The position numbers were made by a program, and so were the translations under genes. This document shows, piece after piece, positions 51,470 through 59,368 of a stretch of 64,000 bases of DNA. The notes under the pieces are model-generated. The model saw only the letters and a list, made by a program, of their open reading frames with translations. It was not told the DNA's origin and did not search any database. The DNA is from Amycolatopsis palatopharyngis (GTDB lineage: Bacteria; Actinomycetota; Actinomycetes; Mycobacteriales; Pseudonocardiaceae): contig NZ_PQHZ01000025.1 in the NCBI RefSeq assembly GCF_003385185.1, forward strand, positions 1 to 64,000. Direction: 5' to 3'. Numbering within the stretch: position 1 is the stretch's first letter; every line of letters starts with the position of its first letter.

Positions 51470-52390
51470 TCAGCGATCGGTCACCGCGATCGCCCGTTCC
51501 AGCAGACTGCCGAAGTACAACTTGCCCTCGTGTTCACGGACCCCGGTGAGCATGTGGAACCCGTCGATCTCACCTTCGCGTTCGTGCACGATGCGCCCTT
51601 CCATGTCCACCCCGAGGACGCCGACCGTGCGCGCGGGCGACGGCTGCATCCACAGTGGAGCCCGCCGCACGAGCGCCCGCGCTGGCGCCGGCAACTTTCG
51701 CACCGCGTCGAGCGCCGCCACCTTCGGACTCGCCTGGGTGACCCAGATCAGCCCGTCGCTACCCGTCGAGGTGTTGTCCGGGAAGCCGCTCAGCCCGTGC
51801 AGGAACAGGTCGGAGGTTCCGGCCCGTTCACCGGTCAGCCAGATCCGCCGGACCTGCAACGCTCCGCTTTCCGCGACGGTCACGAACGATTCGTCGGGTG
51901 CCAGCGCGACGCCGTTGGCGAACTGCAGCCCGGACGCGAGCTGGTCGATCGCCCCGTCCGGCGTTCGCCGCAGCAGCCGTCCCGTCCCGGTCTGCTCGAT
52001 CAGGTCCTCGCGCCACCGCTGTACCGGGAACCGGGACGACGAATCGCTGAAGTAGATCGTGCCGTCGGCCGCGACCGCGGCGTTGTTGCAGACCAGCAGC
52101 GGGCTACCGCAGGCGGACGCCGCCAGTACACGCACGGTGCCTTCGCCGAGGTGCACCATGAGCAGGCCGCGATCGGCATCGCAGACGAGCAACTCGTCCT
52201 CGCCGTACAGTTCCAGGCCCAGTGGGCGCCCGCCGGTGTCGGCGACCGTGTCGATCCGGCCGCCGTCCTGGGTCACCCGGATGATCCGCCCGTCGTCGAG
52301 GCCGGTGAGCACGCCTCCCCGCGCGTCCACCACCACGTCCTCGGGGCCGTTGCCGTTGACCGGAATCACCCGGACCTCACCGAAGCGCAT
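51470..52390 (-). CDS. SMP-30/gluconolactonase/strictosidine-synthase-like beta-propeller protein
   Basis: A 306-residue six-bladed propeller-type protein. Landmarks: GPEDVVVDARGGVLTGLDDGRI, GRPLGLELYGEDELLVCDA, NNAAVAADGTIYFSDSSSRF, FANGVALAPDESFVTVAESGA, FPDNTSTGSDGLIWVT, the motif set of the SMP-30/strictosidine-synthase-like (adipocyte plasma membrane-associated protein) family with calcium-binding Asp/Asn residues. No signal peptide. It probably hydrolyses a lactone or related ester. Ribosome binding site AGGGAG precedes ATG 52388-52390. The MFS gene start lies only 23 nt beyond its stop, so the two are likely one transcript. Confidence 0.85.
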   Translation of the reverse strand: MRFGEVRVIPVNGNGPEDVVVDARGGVLTGLDDGRIIRVTQDGGRIDTVADTGGRPLGLELYGEDELLVCDADRGLLMVHLGEGTVRVLAASACGSPLLVCNNAAVAADGTIYFSDSSSRFPVQRWREDLIEQTGTGRLLRRTPDGAIDQLASGLQFANGVALAPDESFVTVAESGALQVRRIWLTGERAGTSDLFLHGLSGFPDNTSTGSDGLIWVTQASPKVAALDAVRKLPAPARALVRRAPLWMQPSPARTVGVLGVDMEGRIVHEREGEIDGFHMLTGVREHEGKLYFGSLLERAIAVTDR

Positions 52391-52430
52391 AGAACTCCCT
52401 CACTGGTTGCCTCGCCTCAAGCCCGGCGTA

Positions 52431-53111
52431 CTAGCGATAACTGAGCATTGCCGCTTCGTCGCCGTCGAAGTGCCCGTGTTCGTTGAACGAGAGCAGGGTC
52501 AGCCCACCCCGCCCCGAGACGATCTTGGTGATTCCGCCGTTGGTGGTCACGCGGTTCATCGCGAGGAACGTGTGCTCCATCGCCGCTCCTGTCTGCGGCT
52601 GCGGACAGAGCAGCTGCGCGCACAACGCGGCGATCACCCCGCCAGAGGTGAACACCACCGTCTGCTCCCCCTTACCCAGCCCGGCCACCAGCTCGTCCAG
52701 CGCGCCACGCACCCTGGCGCTGAACGCCGGCCAGCTCTCGGCGCACAGGCTCGTACCGCCCGAACGCGCCCAGTCAGCCAGCGCCGCGTCGAGCACCGAC
52801 TGGAAGGCGCGCGGGTCACCACCCTGCGCCGTGGCGTTACCGTGCTGCGCCAGCACGTCGAGGTGGTCGTACTCGTTCCATCTGGGGTCCTCTTTCGCGA
52901 CGAGGCCCTGGCCCAGTTCCGCGAGCGCCGCGTCGGCCGTCGCCCGCTGCCTGCGCATGGAACCGCACCACATGTCACCGCTGGTGATTCCACGCCTGCG
53001 CAACTCCGCACCGACTGCCGTCGACTGTGCGGTGCCGTGCTCGGACAGCACGTCGTAGTCGGCCGCACCGAAGGAGGCCTGGCCGTGGCGGACCAGGAAA
53101 ACGGCGCCCAT
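52431..53111 (-). CDS. Histidine phosphatase family protein
   Basis: A 226-residue phosphoglycerate-mutase-like phosphatase. The catalytic LVRHGQASF (phospho-accepting His) is at the N-terminus, with RRQRATADAAL, a proton-donor Glu region, and VVFTSGGVIAALC holding the second His position (here SGG rather than the usual SHGG). The second catalytic His is therefore not evident, which is seen in some members. ATG overlaps the stop of the phosphotransferase gene by one base, and this is the last gene of an SDR-phosphotransferase-phosphatase operon. The operon type is typical of actinobacterial lipid or sterol catabolism clusters. Confidence 0.85.
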   Translation of the reverse strand: MGAVFLVRHGQASFGAADYDVLSEHGTAQSTAVGAELRRRGITSGDMWCGSMRRQRATADAALAELGQGLVAKEDPRWNEYDHLDVLAQHGNATAQGGDPRAFQSVLDAALADWARSGGTSLCAESWPAFSARVRGALDELVAGLGKGEQTVVFTSGGVIAALCAQLLCPQPQTGAAMEHTFLAMNRVTTNGGITKIVSGRGGLTLLSFNEHGHFDGDEAAMLSYR

Positions 53112-54178
53112 CAGGCGCTGCCCTCGTCGATGACGCGGCGGCAGCGCGATTCGAGATATCCCACGAACATCCAGAAGTCCTTGAACGCCGGGTTGTGTGT
53201 CTGGCCGTGGTGGTAACGGTAGTAGATCTGCTGAAGCACGACGGCCAGCCGGAACAGCCCGTACACCTCGTAGAAGGTCCAGTTTGGGATCGCCGTCCCC
53301 GTACGCTCGGCGTAGTGGTCGACGACCTCGGCGCGCGTCAGCATACCGGGCAAATGGGTCGGCTGACGACGACTGGCCTGGAACACCTCGTCGTCGTCGG
53401 CCTGTACCCAGTAGGACAATGTGGTGCCCAGCTCCATCAGCGGATCGCCGAGCGTCGCCATCTCCCAGTCCAGGATGCCCACGACTGCGAGGTCGTCCTC
53501 GGGGTCGAGCAGGACGTTGTCGAACCGGAAGTCGTTGTGGATGAGGCAGATCCGCACCTCGTCCGGCTGATTCGCCCCCAGCCAGGCACGTACTTCGGTG
53601 AAGGCGGGGACGTTGGGTGTATGCGCCCGGTCCAGCCGCCTGCTCCAGCCCTCGACCTGCCGCCGGATGTACCCGCCTCCCTTGCCGAGGTCGGCCAGGC
53701 CCGCGGTTTCGACATCCACCTGGTGCAACTCGACCAGCCGATCGATGAGCCCGGTGGACAACGCCCGCGCCCGCGCCGGGTCCAGCGCCGTTTCCTCGGG
53801 CAGGTCGCCGCGCAGGATGAGGCCGTCGATCCGCTCCATCACGTAGAAGTCGTCGCCGAGAACCGTGTGGTCCTCGCAGAACGCGACCATCCCTGGCACG
53901 TACGGAAACACCGGCTTCAGCCCCGCCTGTACGCGGTACTCCCGGCGCATGTCGTGTGCCGAGGCCGCCTTCTCCCCGACAGGCGGCCTGCGCAGGATCA
54001 GGTCCCGGTCCGGATACGCGAGCAGGTAGGTCAGATTGGACGCGCCACCGGGGAACTGACGCACCTCGGGAGGTCCCGAGTCCGCCAGGCCGTCCACCCT
54101 GGCAGCAAGCCAGGCGTGCACGGCAGCGACGTCGAATCGGTCCTCGGCCCGGACCTCGCCCGCCTCGCCGCCGGTCAC
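53111..54178 (-). CDS. Aminoglycoside phosphotransferase/APH-family kinase-like protein
   Basis: A 355-residue kinase-fold protein. Landmarks: FPGGASNLTYLLAYPDRDLILRRPP (nucleotide-binding strand with Lys/Arg position), HDMRREYRVQ (Glu), FYVMERIDG hinge, LIHNDFRFDNVLLDP (Brenner motif HxDxxxxN) and VGILDWEMATLGDPL (metal Asp). It resembles the APH-like domain fused to acyl-CoA dehydrogenase 10/11 (ACAD10/11) and the mycobacterial FadE36-type phosphotransferases, so a substrate such as a hydroxyacyl-CoA is likely rather than an antibiotic. GTG start 54176-54178 overlaps the SDR stop by GTGA. The downstream histidine phosphatase could undo or complete its reaction. Confidence 0.85.
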   Translation of the reverse strand: MTGGEAGEVRAEDRFDVAAVHAWLAARVDGLADSGPPEVRQFPGGASNLTYLLAYPDRDLILRRPPVGEKAASAHDMRREYRVQAGLKPVFPYVPGMVAFCEDHTVLGDDFYVMERIDGLILRGDLPEETALDPARARALSTGLIDRLVELHQVDVETAGLADLGKGGGYIRRQVEGWSRRLDRAHTPNVPAFTEVRAWLGANQPDEVRICLIHNDFRFDNVLLDPEDDLAVVGILDWEMATLGDPLMELGTTLSYWVQADDDEVFQASRRQPTHLPGMLTRAEVVDHYAERTGTAIPNWTFYEVYGLFRLAVVLQQIYYRYHHGQTHNPAFKDFWMFVGYLESRCRRVIDEGSA

Positions 54179-54927
54179 GTGAACTTCCGTAGCAGTCCCA
54201 CGGGGGCGAACCGCATGACCACACTCAGCGGAGCCCACGGCAGGGTCGGGATGTAGGCCTTCGCCCGTTCGCGTTCGATCGCGTCGACCAGTGCCCGCGC
54301 TCCCTTGTCCGCGCTCGCCAGCAACGGAGTCCGGCCCGCGCGACCGGTCATCTCGGACTCGATGTAGCCGGGCAGCAGTGTGGTGACGGCGATTGGGGTG
54401 CCCGCGGTGTCGGCCCTGATCCCGTCGGCCAACGCGGCGATCCCCGCCTTGGACGCCGCATAGGCGGTGACGTTGCCCGGCAGGCCACGGATGGCACTGA
54501 AGGAGGAGACGACCACGAGGTGCCCGGCGTTCTGTTCACGGAAGACCTCCATGGCGGCCTCGCATTGGGCCAGGCCGGCGACCAGGTTCGTCTCGACCGT
54601 CTCGCGGTTCGCGTCGAACCGTCCGGTGCCGACCGGCTGTCCCTTGCCGAGCCCCGCGTTCACCACGAACCGGTCGATCGTGCCGAGTTCGGCGCGGAAC
54701 TCCTTGACGACGCTGAACACCCGGTCATGATCATTGACGTCGAGAGCCCTGGTGACGACCTTGATGCCGTCGTGCCTGGATCGCAGCTCGGCGGCGAGAT
54801 CGTCGAGCCGGTCGGTCCGGCGGGCGCACAACGCGAGGTTGCGCCCCTTGGCCGCGAACCTCCTGGCCATGCCCTCGCCGAGGCCGGAGCTGGCGCCGGT
54901 GATCACGATGTTCTTCCGGTAGGTCAT
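54175..54927 (-). CDS. Short-chain dehydrogenase/reductase
   Basis: A 250-residue SDR. Cofactor loop ITGASSGLGEGMARR at the N-terminus, NAG motif VVNAGLGKG, catalytic Ser in VVVSSFSAIRG and the YAASK motif TAYAASKAGIAAL, then LLPGYIESEMT. It oxidises or reduces an alcohol/ketone with NAD(P)H, perhaps a lipid intermediate. The ATG 54925-54927 (MTYRKN) is used; an ATG at 54942 lies inside the operator-like site TACC-N8-GGTA (54943-54958), which argues for the shorter start. First gene of the three-gene operon. Confidence 0.88.
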   Translation of the reverse strand: MTYRKNIVITGASSGLGEGMARRFAAKGRNLALCARRTDRLDDLAAELRSRHDGIKVVTRALDVNDHDRVFSVVKEFRAELGTIDRFVVNAGLGKGQPVGTGRFDANRETVETNLVAGLAQCEAAMEVFREQNAGHLVVVSSFSAIRGLPGNVTAYAASKAGIAALADGIRADTAGTPIAVTTLLPGYIESEMTGRAGRTPLLASADKGARALVDAIERERAKAYIPTLPWAPLSVVMRFAPVGLLRKFT

Positions 54928-54942
54928 AGCCCATGATCGCAT

Positions 54943-54958
54943 TACCTACTCGTTGGTA
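54943..54958. promoter_or_regulatory. TACC-N8-GGTA operator-like site upstream of the SDR operon
   Basis: The palindrome TTACC-TACTCGTT-GGTAA (54942-54959) lies just upstream of the SDR start. The same 16-bp architecture, TACC-N8-GGTA, occurs upstream of the acyl-CoA ligase gene at 59266-59281. Size and symmetry suit a TetR-type repressor of lipid catabolism genes. Confidence 0.5.
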
Positions 54959-54964
54959 ACAAGC

Positions 54965-55014
54965 ACGGTGGCCCGCTGCCGCCGCGAACGGAACGCGGGA
55001 CACCGGGCCACCGT
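54965..55014 (-). terminator. Terminator hairpin after the subtilisin gene
   Basis: ACGGTGGCCCG (54965-54975) pairs perfectly over 11 bp with CGGGCCACCGT (55004-55014); the 28-nt loop is itself GC-rich. It begins 38 nt past the subtilisin stop on the minus strand. Confidence 0.65.
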
Positions 55015-55051
55015 CTCCAGGGAGGGCGCGGGTCTGTGTGCTTGGGATCGC

Positions 55052-56290
55052 CTACTCGGTCCCGGTGTAGAGCAGCTTGTTGGGAGTCTCGCCGGTGGGG
55101 TTGGTGATCTTGTCCGGCGTCGCGGCACCGGTCAGGGCCTCGGCCACCTGTGCGGGAGTGGCTTCCGGGTTGTCGGCCAGATAGAGCGCGGCCGCACCGA
55201 CCACATGGGGAGTGGCCATCGAGGTTCCGCTGATCGTGTTCTCGGCGCCGTCGCTCCATGCGGAGGTGATGTCCACACCGGGTGCGTAGAGGTCGACGAC
55301 ACTGCCGTAGTTCGAGAAGCTGGCCTGCGCGTCCTGCTTGTCGCTCGCGGCCACGGTGATCGCCTCGGTCACCCGCGCCGGGGAGTAGCCGGAGGCGTTC
55401 GCCGAACTGTTGCCTGCGGCGACGCCGAAGGTGACTCCCTTCTCGACCGCCCCGCGAACCGCCTCGTCGAGCGCGTCATCGGCGGTGCCACCCAGGCTCA
55501 TATTCGCCACCGACGGCCCGCTCGCGGTCTCCGCGACCCAGTCGATCCCGGCGACGACCTGGGCCGTGGTGCCGCTGCCGTTGGCGTCGAGCACGCGAAC
55601 CGGAACGATCTTCACCCCCTTCGCCACGCCGTACTCCTTGCCGCCGACGGTGCCCGCGACATGTGTGCCATGACCGTTCTCATCGGTGGCGTCGTCATCG
55701 TTGTCGATGAAGTCCTTGCCGCCGGAAGCCCTGCCGCCGAAGGTCTCGTGCTCGGTGAGAACTCCTGTGTCAACGATGTAGGCCGTTACGTTCGCCGCGT
55801 CCGTGGAATAGGTGTAAGCGTCGTCCAATGGCAGGTCCCGCTGGTCGAGCCGGTCCAACCCCCACGAAGGTGGCGATTGCTGGGTCTCGGTGGTGTGCAC
55901 CCGCTGGTTCTGCACCACGTAGTCGACGCCTGCGTCCGCGGCGAGCCTCTTGGCCTCCGTCTCGGTCGCGGTGACGGAGAAGCCTTCCAGCGCGCTGCCG
56001 TAGGTGTGCGACACCTCGGCGCCGTACCGGCCCGCGAGGCTCTGCGCCTTGGTGCTCACGACCTTTCTCACCTCGGCGGCCGCCATCGTCGCGGGACTGT
56101 CCTTGAGCACCACGATGTAACTGTCCGTCACTGCATTGGCAGTGTCTGTCGCCCGAATTTGCCCCTCCACGCCTTCCGTAGCCGGCAAGGCATGGACTGC
56201 CCCGGCGCCGAGAACGGCGGCCGCCGCGGTCACCCCGGCGAGCGAGACACCCGCCCCGAGCCCTCGTCGTAGTTGTCGCGAGTTGCCCAT
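55052..56290 (-). CDS. Secreted subtilisin-family serine protease (S8)
   Basis: A 412-residue exported protease: signal peptide MGNSRQLRRGLGAGVSLAG with cleavage near VHA (about residue 34), an I9-type inhibitory propeptide of about 90 residues (DSYIVVLKDSPATM to VVQNQRVHTT) and a proteinase K-like catalytic domain. Catalytic residues: Asp174 (YIVDTGV), His207 (NGHGTHVAG), Ser357 (SGTSMATPH); oxyanion Asn in AAGNSSANA. A short mature enzyme ending LLYTGTE, no extra C-terminal domain. Ribosome binding site AAGGGAA before ATG 56288-56290. It is divergent from an HTH regulator homologous to the one beside the M23 peptidase. Confidence 0.95.
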   Translation of the reverse strand: MGNSRQLRRGLGAGVSLAGVTAAAAVLGAGAVHALPATEGVEGQIRATDTANAVTDSYIVVLKDSPATMAAAEVRKVVSTKAQSLAGRYGAEVSHTYGSALEGFSVTATETEAKRLAADAGVDYVVQNQRVHTTETQQSPPSWGLDRLDQRDLPLDDAYTYSTDAANVTAYIVDTGVLTEHETFGGRASGGKDFIDNDDDATDENGHGTHVAGTVGGKEYGVAKGVKIVPVRVLDANGSGTTAQVVAGIDWVAETASGPSVANMSLGGTADDALDEAVRGAVEKGVTFGVAAGNSSANASGYSPARVTEAITVAASDKQDAQASFSNYGSVVDLYAPGVDITSAWSDGAENTISGTSMATPHVVGAAALYLADNPEATPAQVAEALTGAATPDKITNPTGETPNKLLYTGTE

Positions 56291-56610
56291 TGGTTCCCTT
56301 TCTGCTGATCAACCGGCAGGCAACGGGAGCCGATCCATGCCGGGCCCGACACCATCCGGTGCGGCCCCGACCCCTCGACCGTTCGGAGTGGCCACTGTTG
56401 CCCTGTTGTTATGCAATCCCGCCGACCACAACGAAGCAATGATTCACAGTTACCAGTACTAGGCCATTCGGTGTAGAAAGAATCGACAGAGTGAACCAGC
56501 GTCGAGCGAGTGAACGCGAACCCCCGGCACCGGGCCACTGATAACGTTGTCTTGTTAGTTACCAACGTGATCTCGGGCGAGAATCAACAGTCGGGGCGGT
56601 TAGCACACAG
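56291..56610. other. Divergent regulatory region between subtilisin and HTH regulator
   Basis: A 320-nt gap with no gene. It is AT-richer toward the regulator (for example GTTGTCTTGTTAGTTACC at 56545-56562) and contains CACAGTTACC at 56446-56455, whose CACAGTT also occurs in the region between the M23 peptidase and its regulator. No promoter of good spacing was recognised. Confidence 0.4.
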
Positions 56611-57555
56611 ATGACGTCGGGGGCCGGTGCTGAACGGGAAACCGGGGGCACCCCGTTCGGAGATTCGTTTCCCGAAGCGTTGCGGAACGCGATAGCCGGC
56701 AGCGGGCTCAGCCTCGACCGGATACAGGCCCGGTTACACCGCAGGAGTGTCTCGGTGAGTGTGACCGCGCTGAGTTACTGGCAGTCGGGCAAACGGCAGC
56801 CGGAGCGGCAGAGTTCGATCGCGGCCGTGCGCGCGCTCGAGGAGATCCTCGAGGTCCCGACCGGGTCGTTGATCGGTCTGCTCCCCCCGCCGCGCCCGCG
56901 CGGGAGCACCTCGCGCAGACGCGGTGGCCCGCCGGAGGACGGGCTGGCCTTCGCGCACGACGTCCTGCGCCCGCTGCTCGCCAGAATCGGCGCCCCGCAC
57001 GCCCTCGAACAGCATCACCAGCTGAGCCTGATCGGCCTGCACGACCGTTGCGACATCGCCGCCGACGGCGGGCAGCGTGCCGTCACGACTCGCGCGGTGT
57101 TCCGGGCGAGCACCAACGGCCAGGACCGCTGGCTGCTCGTCTACAGCCAGGACGACCCGGCAGCGGGTCATCCGCGGCTACACGCCCAGCGCAACTGCAC
57201 GGTCGGCCGTGTCGAGGTCGACGCGGAGCACGGGGTCACCGTGGCCGAACTGCTCTTCGACAGGGCTGTCGACAAGGACGAGACCTGCCTGATCGAGTAC
57301 TCGGTCAGCAACAACGGCCCGCCGTTCCCGGAGTGCCGCAACACCCACTACCGCGAGTTCCGCAGGCCGATCCGCGAGTACCTGCTCGAGGTCCGGTTCG
57401 ACAGCGGGATCATGCCCGCCCACTGCACCCAGTACTCCAGAACGGCCACGGTGAGCGAACCCGTACGCCGGGACATCCGGGTGGACGGCACAAACGCCGT
57501 CCACGCGGTCGCCCTCGACTTCGGCCCCGGCGTATTCGGGATCGACTGGAGCTGA
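56611..57555 (+). CDS. Two-domain HTH regulator with C-terminal domain of unknown function (copy B)
   Basis: A 314-residue paralogue of the protein at 20899-21864. HTH region about 20-95: FPEALRNAIAGSGLSLDRI, SVTALSYWQSGKRQPERQS, AVRALEEILEVP, then PPPRPRG. The second domain repeats the motif order of copy A: AVTTRAVFRASTN, RNCTVGRVEVDA, AELLFDRAVDKDETCLIEYS, YLLEVRFDSGIMPAHC, and the end FGPGVFGIDWS (copy A: IAPGVLGVRWEWE). Domain 2 has no family I recognise and looks beta-rich. It faces away from the subtilisin gene, as copy A faces away from the M23 peptidase. A sensor of envelope or protein signals controlling secreted hydrolases is the hypothesis. The ATG at 56611 has no strong ribosome binding site. 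Confidence 0.78.
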   Translation: MTSGAGAERETGGTPFGDSFPEALRNAIAGSGLSLDRIQARLHRRSVSVSVTALSYWQSGKRQPERQSSIAAVRALEEILEVPTGSLIGLLPPPRPRGSTSRRRGGPPEDGLAFAHDVLRPLLARIGAPHALEQHHQLSLIGLHDRCDIAADGGQRAVTTRAVFRASTNGQDRWLLVYSQDDPAAGHPRLHAQRNCTVGRVEVDAEHGVTVAELLFDRAVDKDETCLIEYSVSNNGPPFPECRNTHYREFRRPIREYLLEVRFDSGIMPAHCTQYSRTATVSEPVRRDIRVDGTNAVHAVALDFGPGVFGIDWS

Positions 57556-57581
57556 GGCGGAGGCGGCGTCCGGGCGTGCTG

Positions 57582-59213
57582 CTAGTCGAGCTTGTTCCGC
57601 AACAGCTTTCCCGTGGCGTTTCTCGGCAGTTCATCGAGGAATGCCACCTCGCGCGGCACCTTGTACCTGGCGAGGTTGGATCTGACGAAGTCCCTGAGTG
57701 TCTCGGCGTCGAGTTCGGCGCCGTCCGCGGCGACCACGAAGGCCTTGAGCCGTTGGCCGAACTCCTTGTCGGGCACACCGATCACCGCTGCCTCGAGCAC
57801 GTCCGGACGCTCGACCAGGAGGTTCTCGACCTCGATCGGGAAGACGTTCTCCCCGCCGGAGACGATCATCTCGTCGTCACGGCCGTCGATGAACAGCAGG
57901 CCGTCCTCGTCGAAATGTCCGACGTCACCACTGGAGAGCAGGCCGTCGATCATCTCCTTGTTCCGGCCATCGGTGTATCCACCGAAGCTCAGGCCACTGC
58001 CGACGAAAACTCGTCCGGTGACGTTCGGTTCGGTGATCCGCGTGCCCTTTTCGTCGTAGAGCGCGACGTGGCAACCCACCGGCGGCCTGCCGACCGTGCC
58101 GGGGGCCTTGCGCCAGTCCTCCGGCGTGGCCACAGTGGCGACGGCGACCTCGGTCGAGCCGTAGAGATTGTGGACGACATCGCCGAACAGGTCGGTCGTG
58201 CGGTTGCCGAGATCCGGCGAGAGTGCCGAACCGGCCACGAAGACGATCCGCAGGGACGACGTGTCGTACTTGGCGAGTATCGCCGGATCGAGGTCGACGA
58301 TTCGCTGCAACATGGTTGGCACCAGCACCAGCGCGGTGCACTTGTGTTCCTCGACCCCGCGCAACGTCTCCTCGGGGTCGAAGCGCCTGCGCATCACGAC
58401 CTTGGAGCCGAGCGCGAAGGAGAGGATGAACTGCGACAGGCCGGTGCCGTGGAACAGCGGAGCGCCCATGTAGGTGCTCTCCCCCGCCCGCAGCGGGACC
58501 CGGTCGAGGAACTGCGCGGAGTGCAGCGGTGAGGTCTGCGGGCGCGGCGCGCCCTTCGGGGTGCCGGTGGTGCCACTGGTGAGCAGAACGAAACCACCGG
58601 GCTTACGGGGTGCGGCGATCGGCCGGTCGTCGTTGCTGGCGATGAGTTCATCCAGTATCGGAATGGCCGGATCCCGGCGCTGGCCCGGCTCGACCCAGGC
58701 CAGGTAGCGATCGACCTCACCCTCGACCGCGTCGAGCAGCTCGGTGAACTCCTCGTCGTAGACGAGCGCGCCGACCTTCTCCCGTGCCGCGACGTCGGCC
58801 AGCTGCGGCTTGGCGAACCCGGTGTTCATCAGCAACAGCCGGGCGCCCAGTTTTCCGGCGGCCAGCATCGCGAGAACGAGCCCCCGGTGATCACGACACA
58901 GCGCTGCGATGACCGAGCCGGGTGCGAGTCCGCGCTCGGACCATGCCCTGGCCAGCGCGTTGGACCGCAGGTCGAGCTGCTTGAAGGTGAGCGGGCCGAG
59001 TTCGTCCACCAGTCCGACGGCCGTGGAATCGCGCCGGGCGGCGATCTGTGTGGAGCCGGCGAACGGACCGAACTTGCGCACGGCCACCAGCGACCGCACA
59101 CCCTCGTCGAGCCGGGGGAAGGGCACCAGCCCCGCTTCCCACATGACACGGACACTGCGGGCGGTCTCTGCCGCCTTCGCGGTCACCGCGGCCACGCTGG
59201 TCGGGTTTCTCAT
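57582..59213 (-). CDS. Long-chain acyl-CoA synthetase/ligase (FadD-type)
   Basis: A 543-residue adenylate-forming enzyme. Landmarks: ATP loop FVLLTSGTTGTPKGAPR, APLFHGTGLSQFI, LYGSTEVAVATVA, GDVGHFDEDGLLFIDGRDDEMIVSGGENVFPIEVE and the catalytic Lys in RNATGKLLRNKL. It activates fatty or related carboxylic acids as CoA thioesters (no FAAL-type insertion seen). Start: ATG 59211-59213 with GGAGGTG upstream; the reading frame beyond it is not protein-like. A TACC-N8-GGTA palindrome 52 nt upstream links it to the SDR-phosphotransferase-phosphatase operon. It is convergent with the HTH regulator gene, 26 nt apart. Confidence 0.9.
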   Translation of the reverse strand: MRNPTSVAAVTAKAAETARSVRVMWEAGLVPFPRLDEGVRSLVAVRKFGPFAGSTQIAARRDSTAVGLVDELGPLTFKQLDLRSNALARAWSERGLAPGSVIAALCRDHRGLVLAMLAAGKLGARLLLMNTGFAKPQLADVAAREKVGALVYDEEFTELLDAVEGEVDRYLAWVEPGQRRDPAIPILDELIASNDDRPIAAPRKPGGFVLLTSGTTGTPKGAPRPQTSPLHSAQFLDRVPLRAGESTYMGAPLFHGTGLSQFILSFALGSKVVMRRRFDPEETLRGVEEHKCTALVLVPTMLQRIVDLDPAILAKYDTSSLRIVFVAGSALSPDLGNRTTDLFGDVVHNLYGSTEVAVATVATPEDWRKAPGTVGRPPVGCHVALYDEKGTRITEPNVTGRVFVGSGLSFGGYTDGRNKEMIDGLLSSGDVGHFDEDGLLFIDGRDDEMIVSGGENVFPIEVENLLVERPDVLEAAVIGVPDKEFGQRLKAFVVAADGAELDAETLRDFVRSNLARYKVPREVAFLDELPRNATGKLLRNKLD

Positions 59214-59265
59214 CCGGGCACCTCCGTTGCTGCTGCGGGCCGAGAATGCGTCATCGCAAGATCCA

Positions 59266-59281
59266 TACCGTACTGCTGGTA
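59266..59281. promoter_or_regulatory. TACC-N8-GGTA operator-like site upstream of the acyl-CoA ligase
   Basis: Perfect 6-bp arms CATACC (59264-59269) / GGTATG (59278-59283), spacer GTACTGCT, 52 nt upstream of the ligase start. Same spacing and core as the site at 54943-54958. Confidence 0.55.
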
Positions 59282-59368
59282 TGAACGCTGGTAGACAGTA
59301 TCCGAATCGGGGACCGGCCAGCCAGCCTCCGCTCACGACTGTCGGTCCCACCGCGCAGAATCACATCT

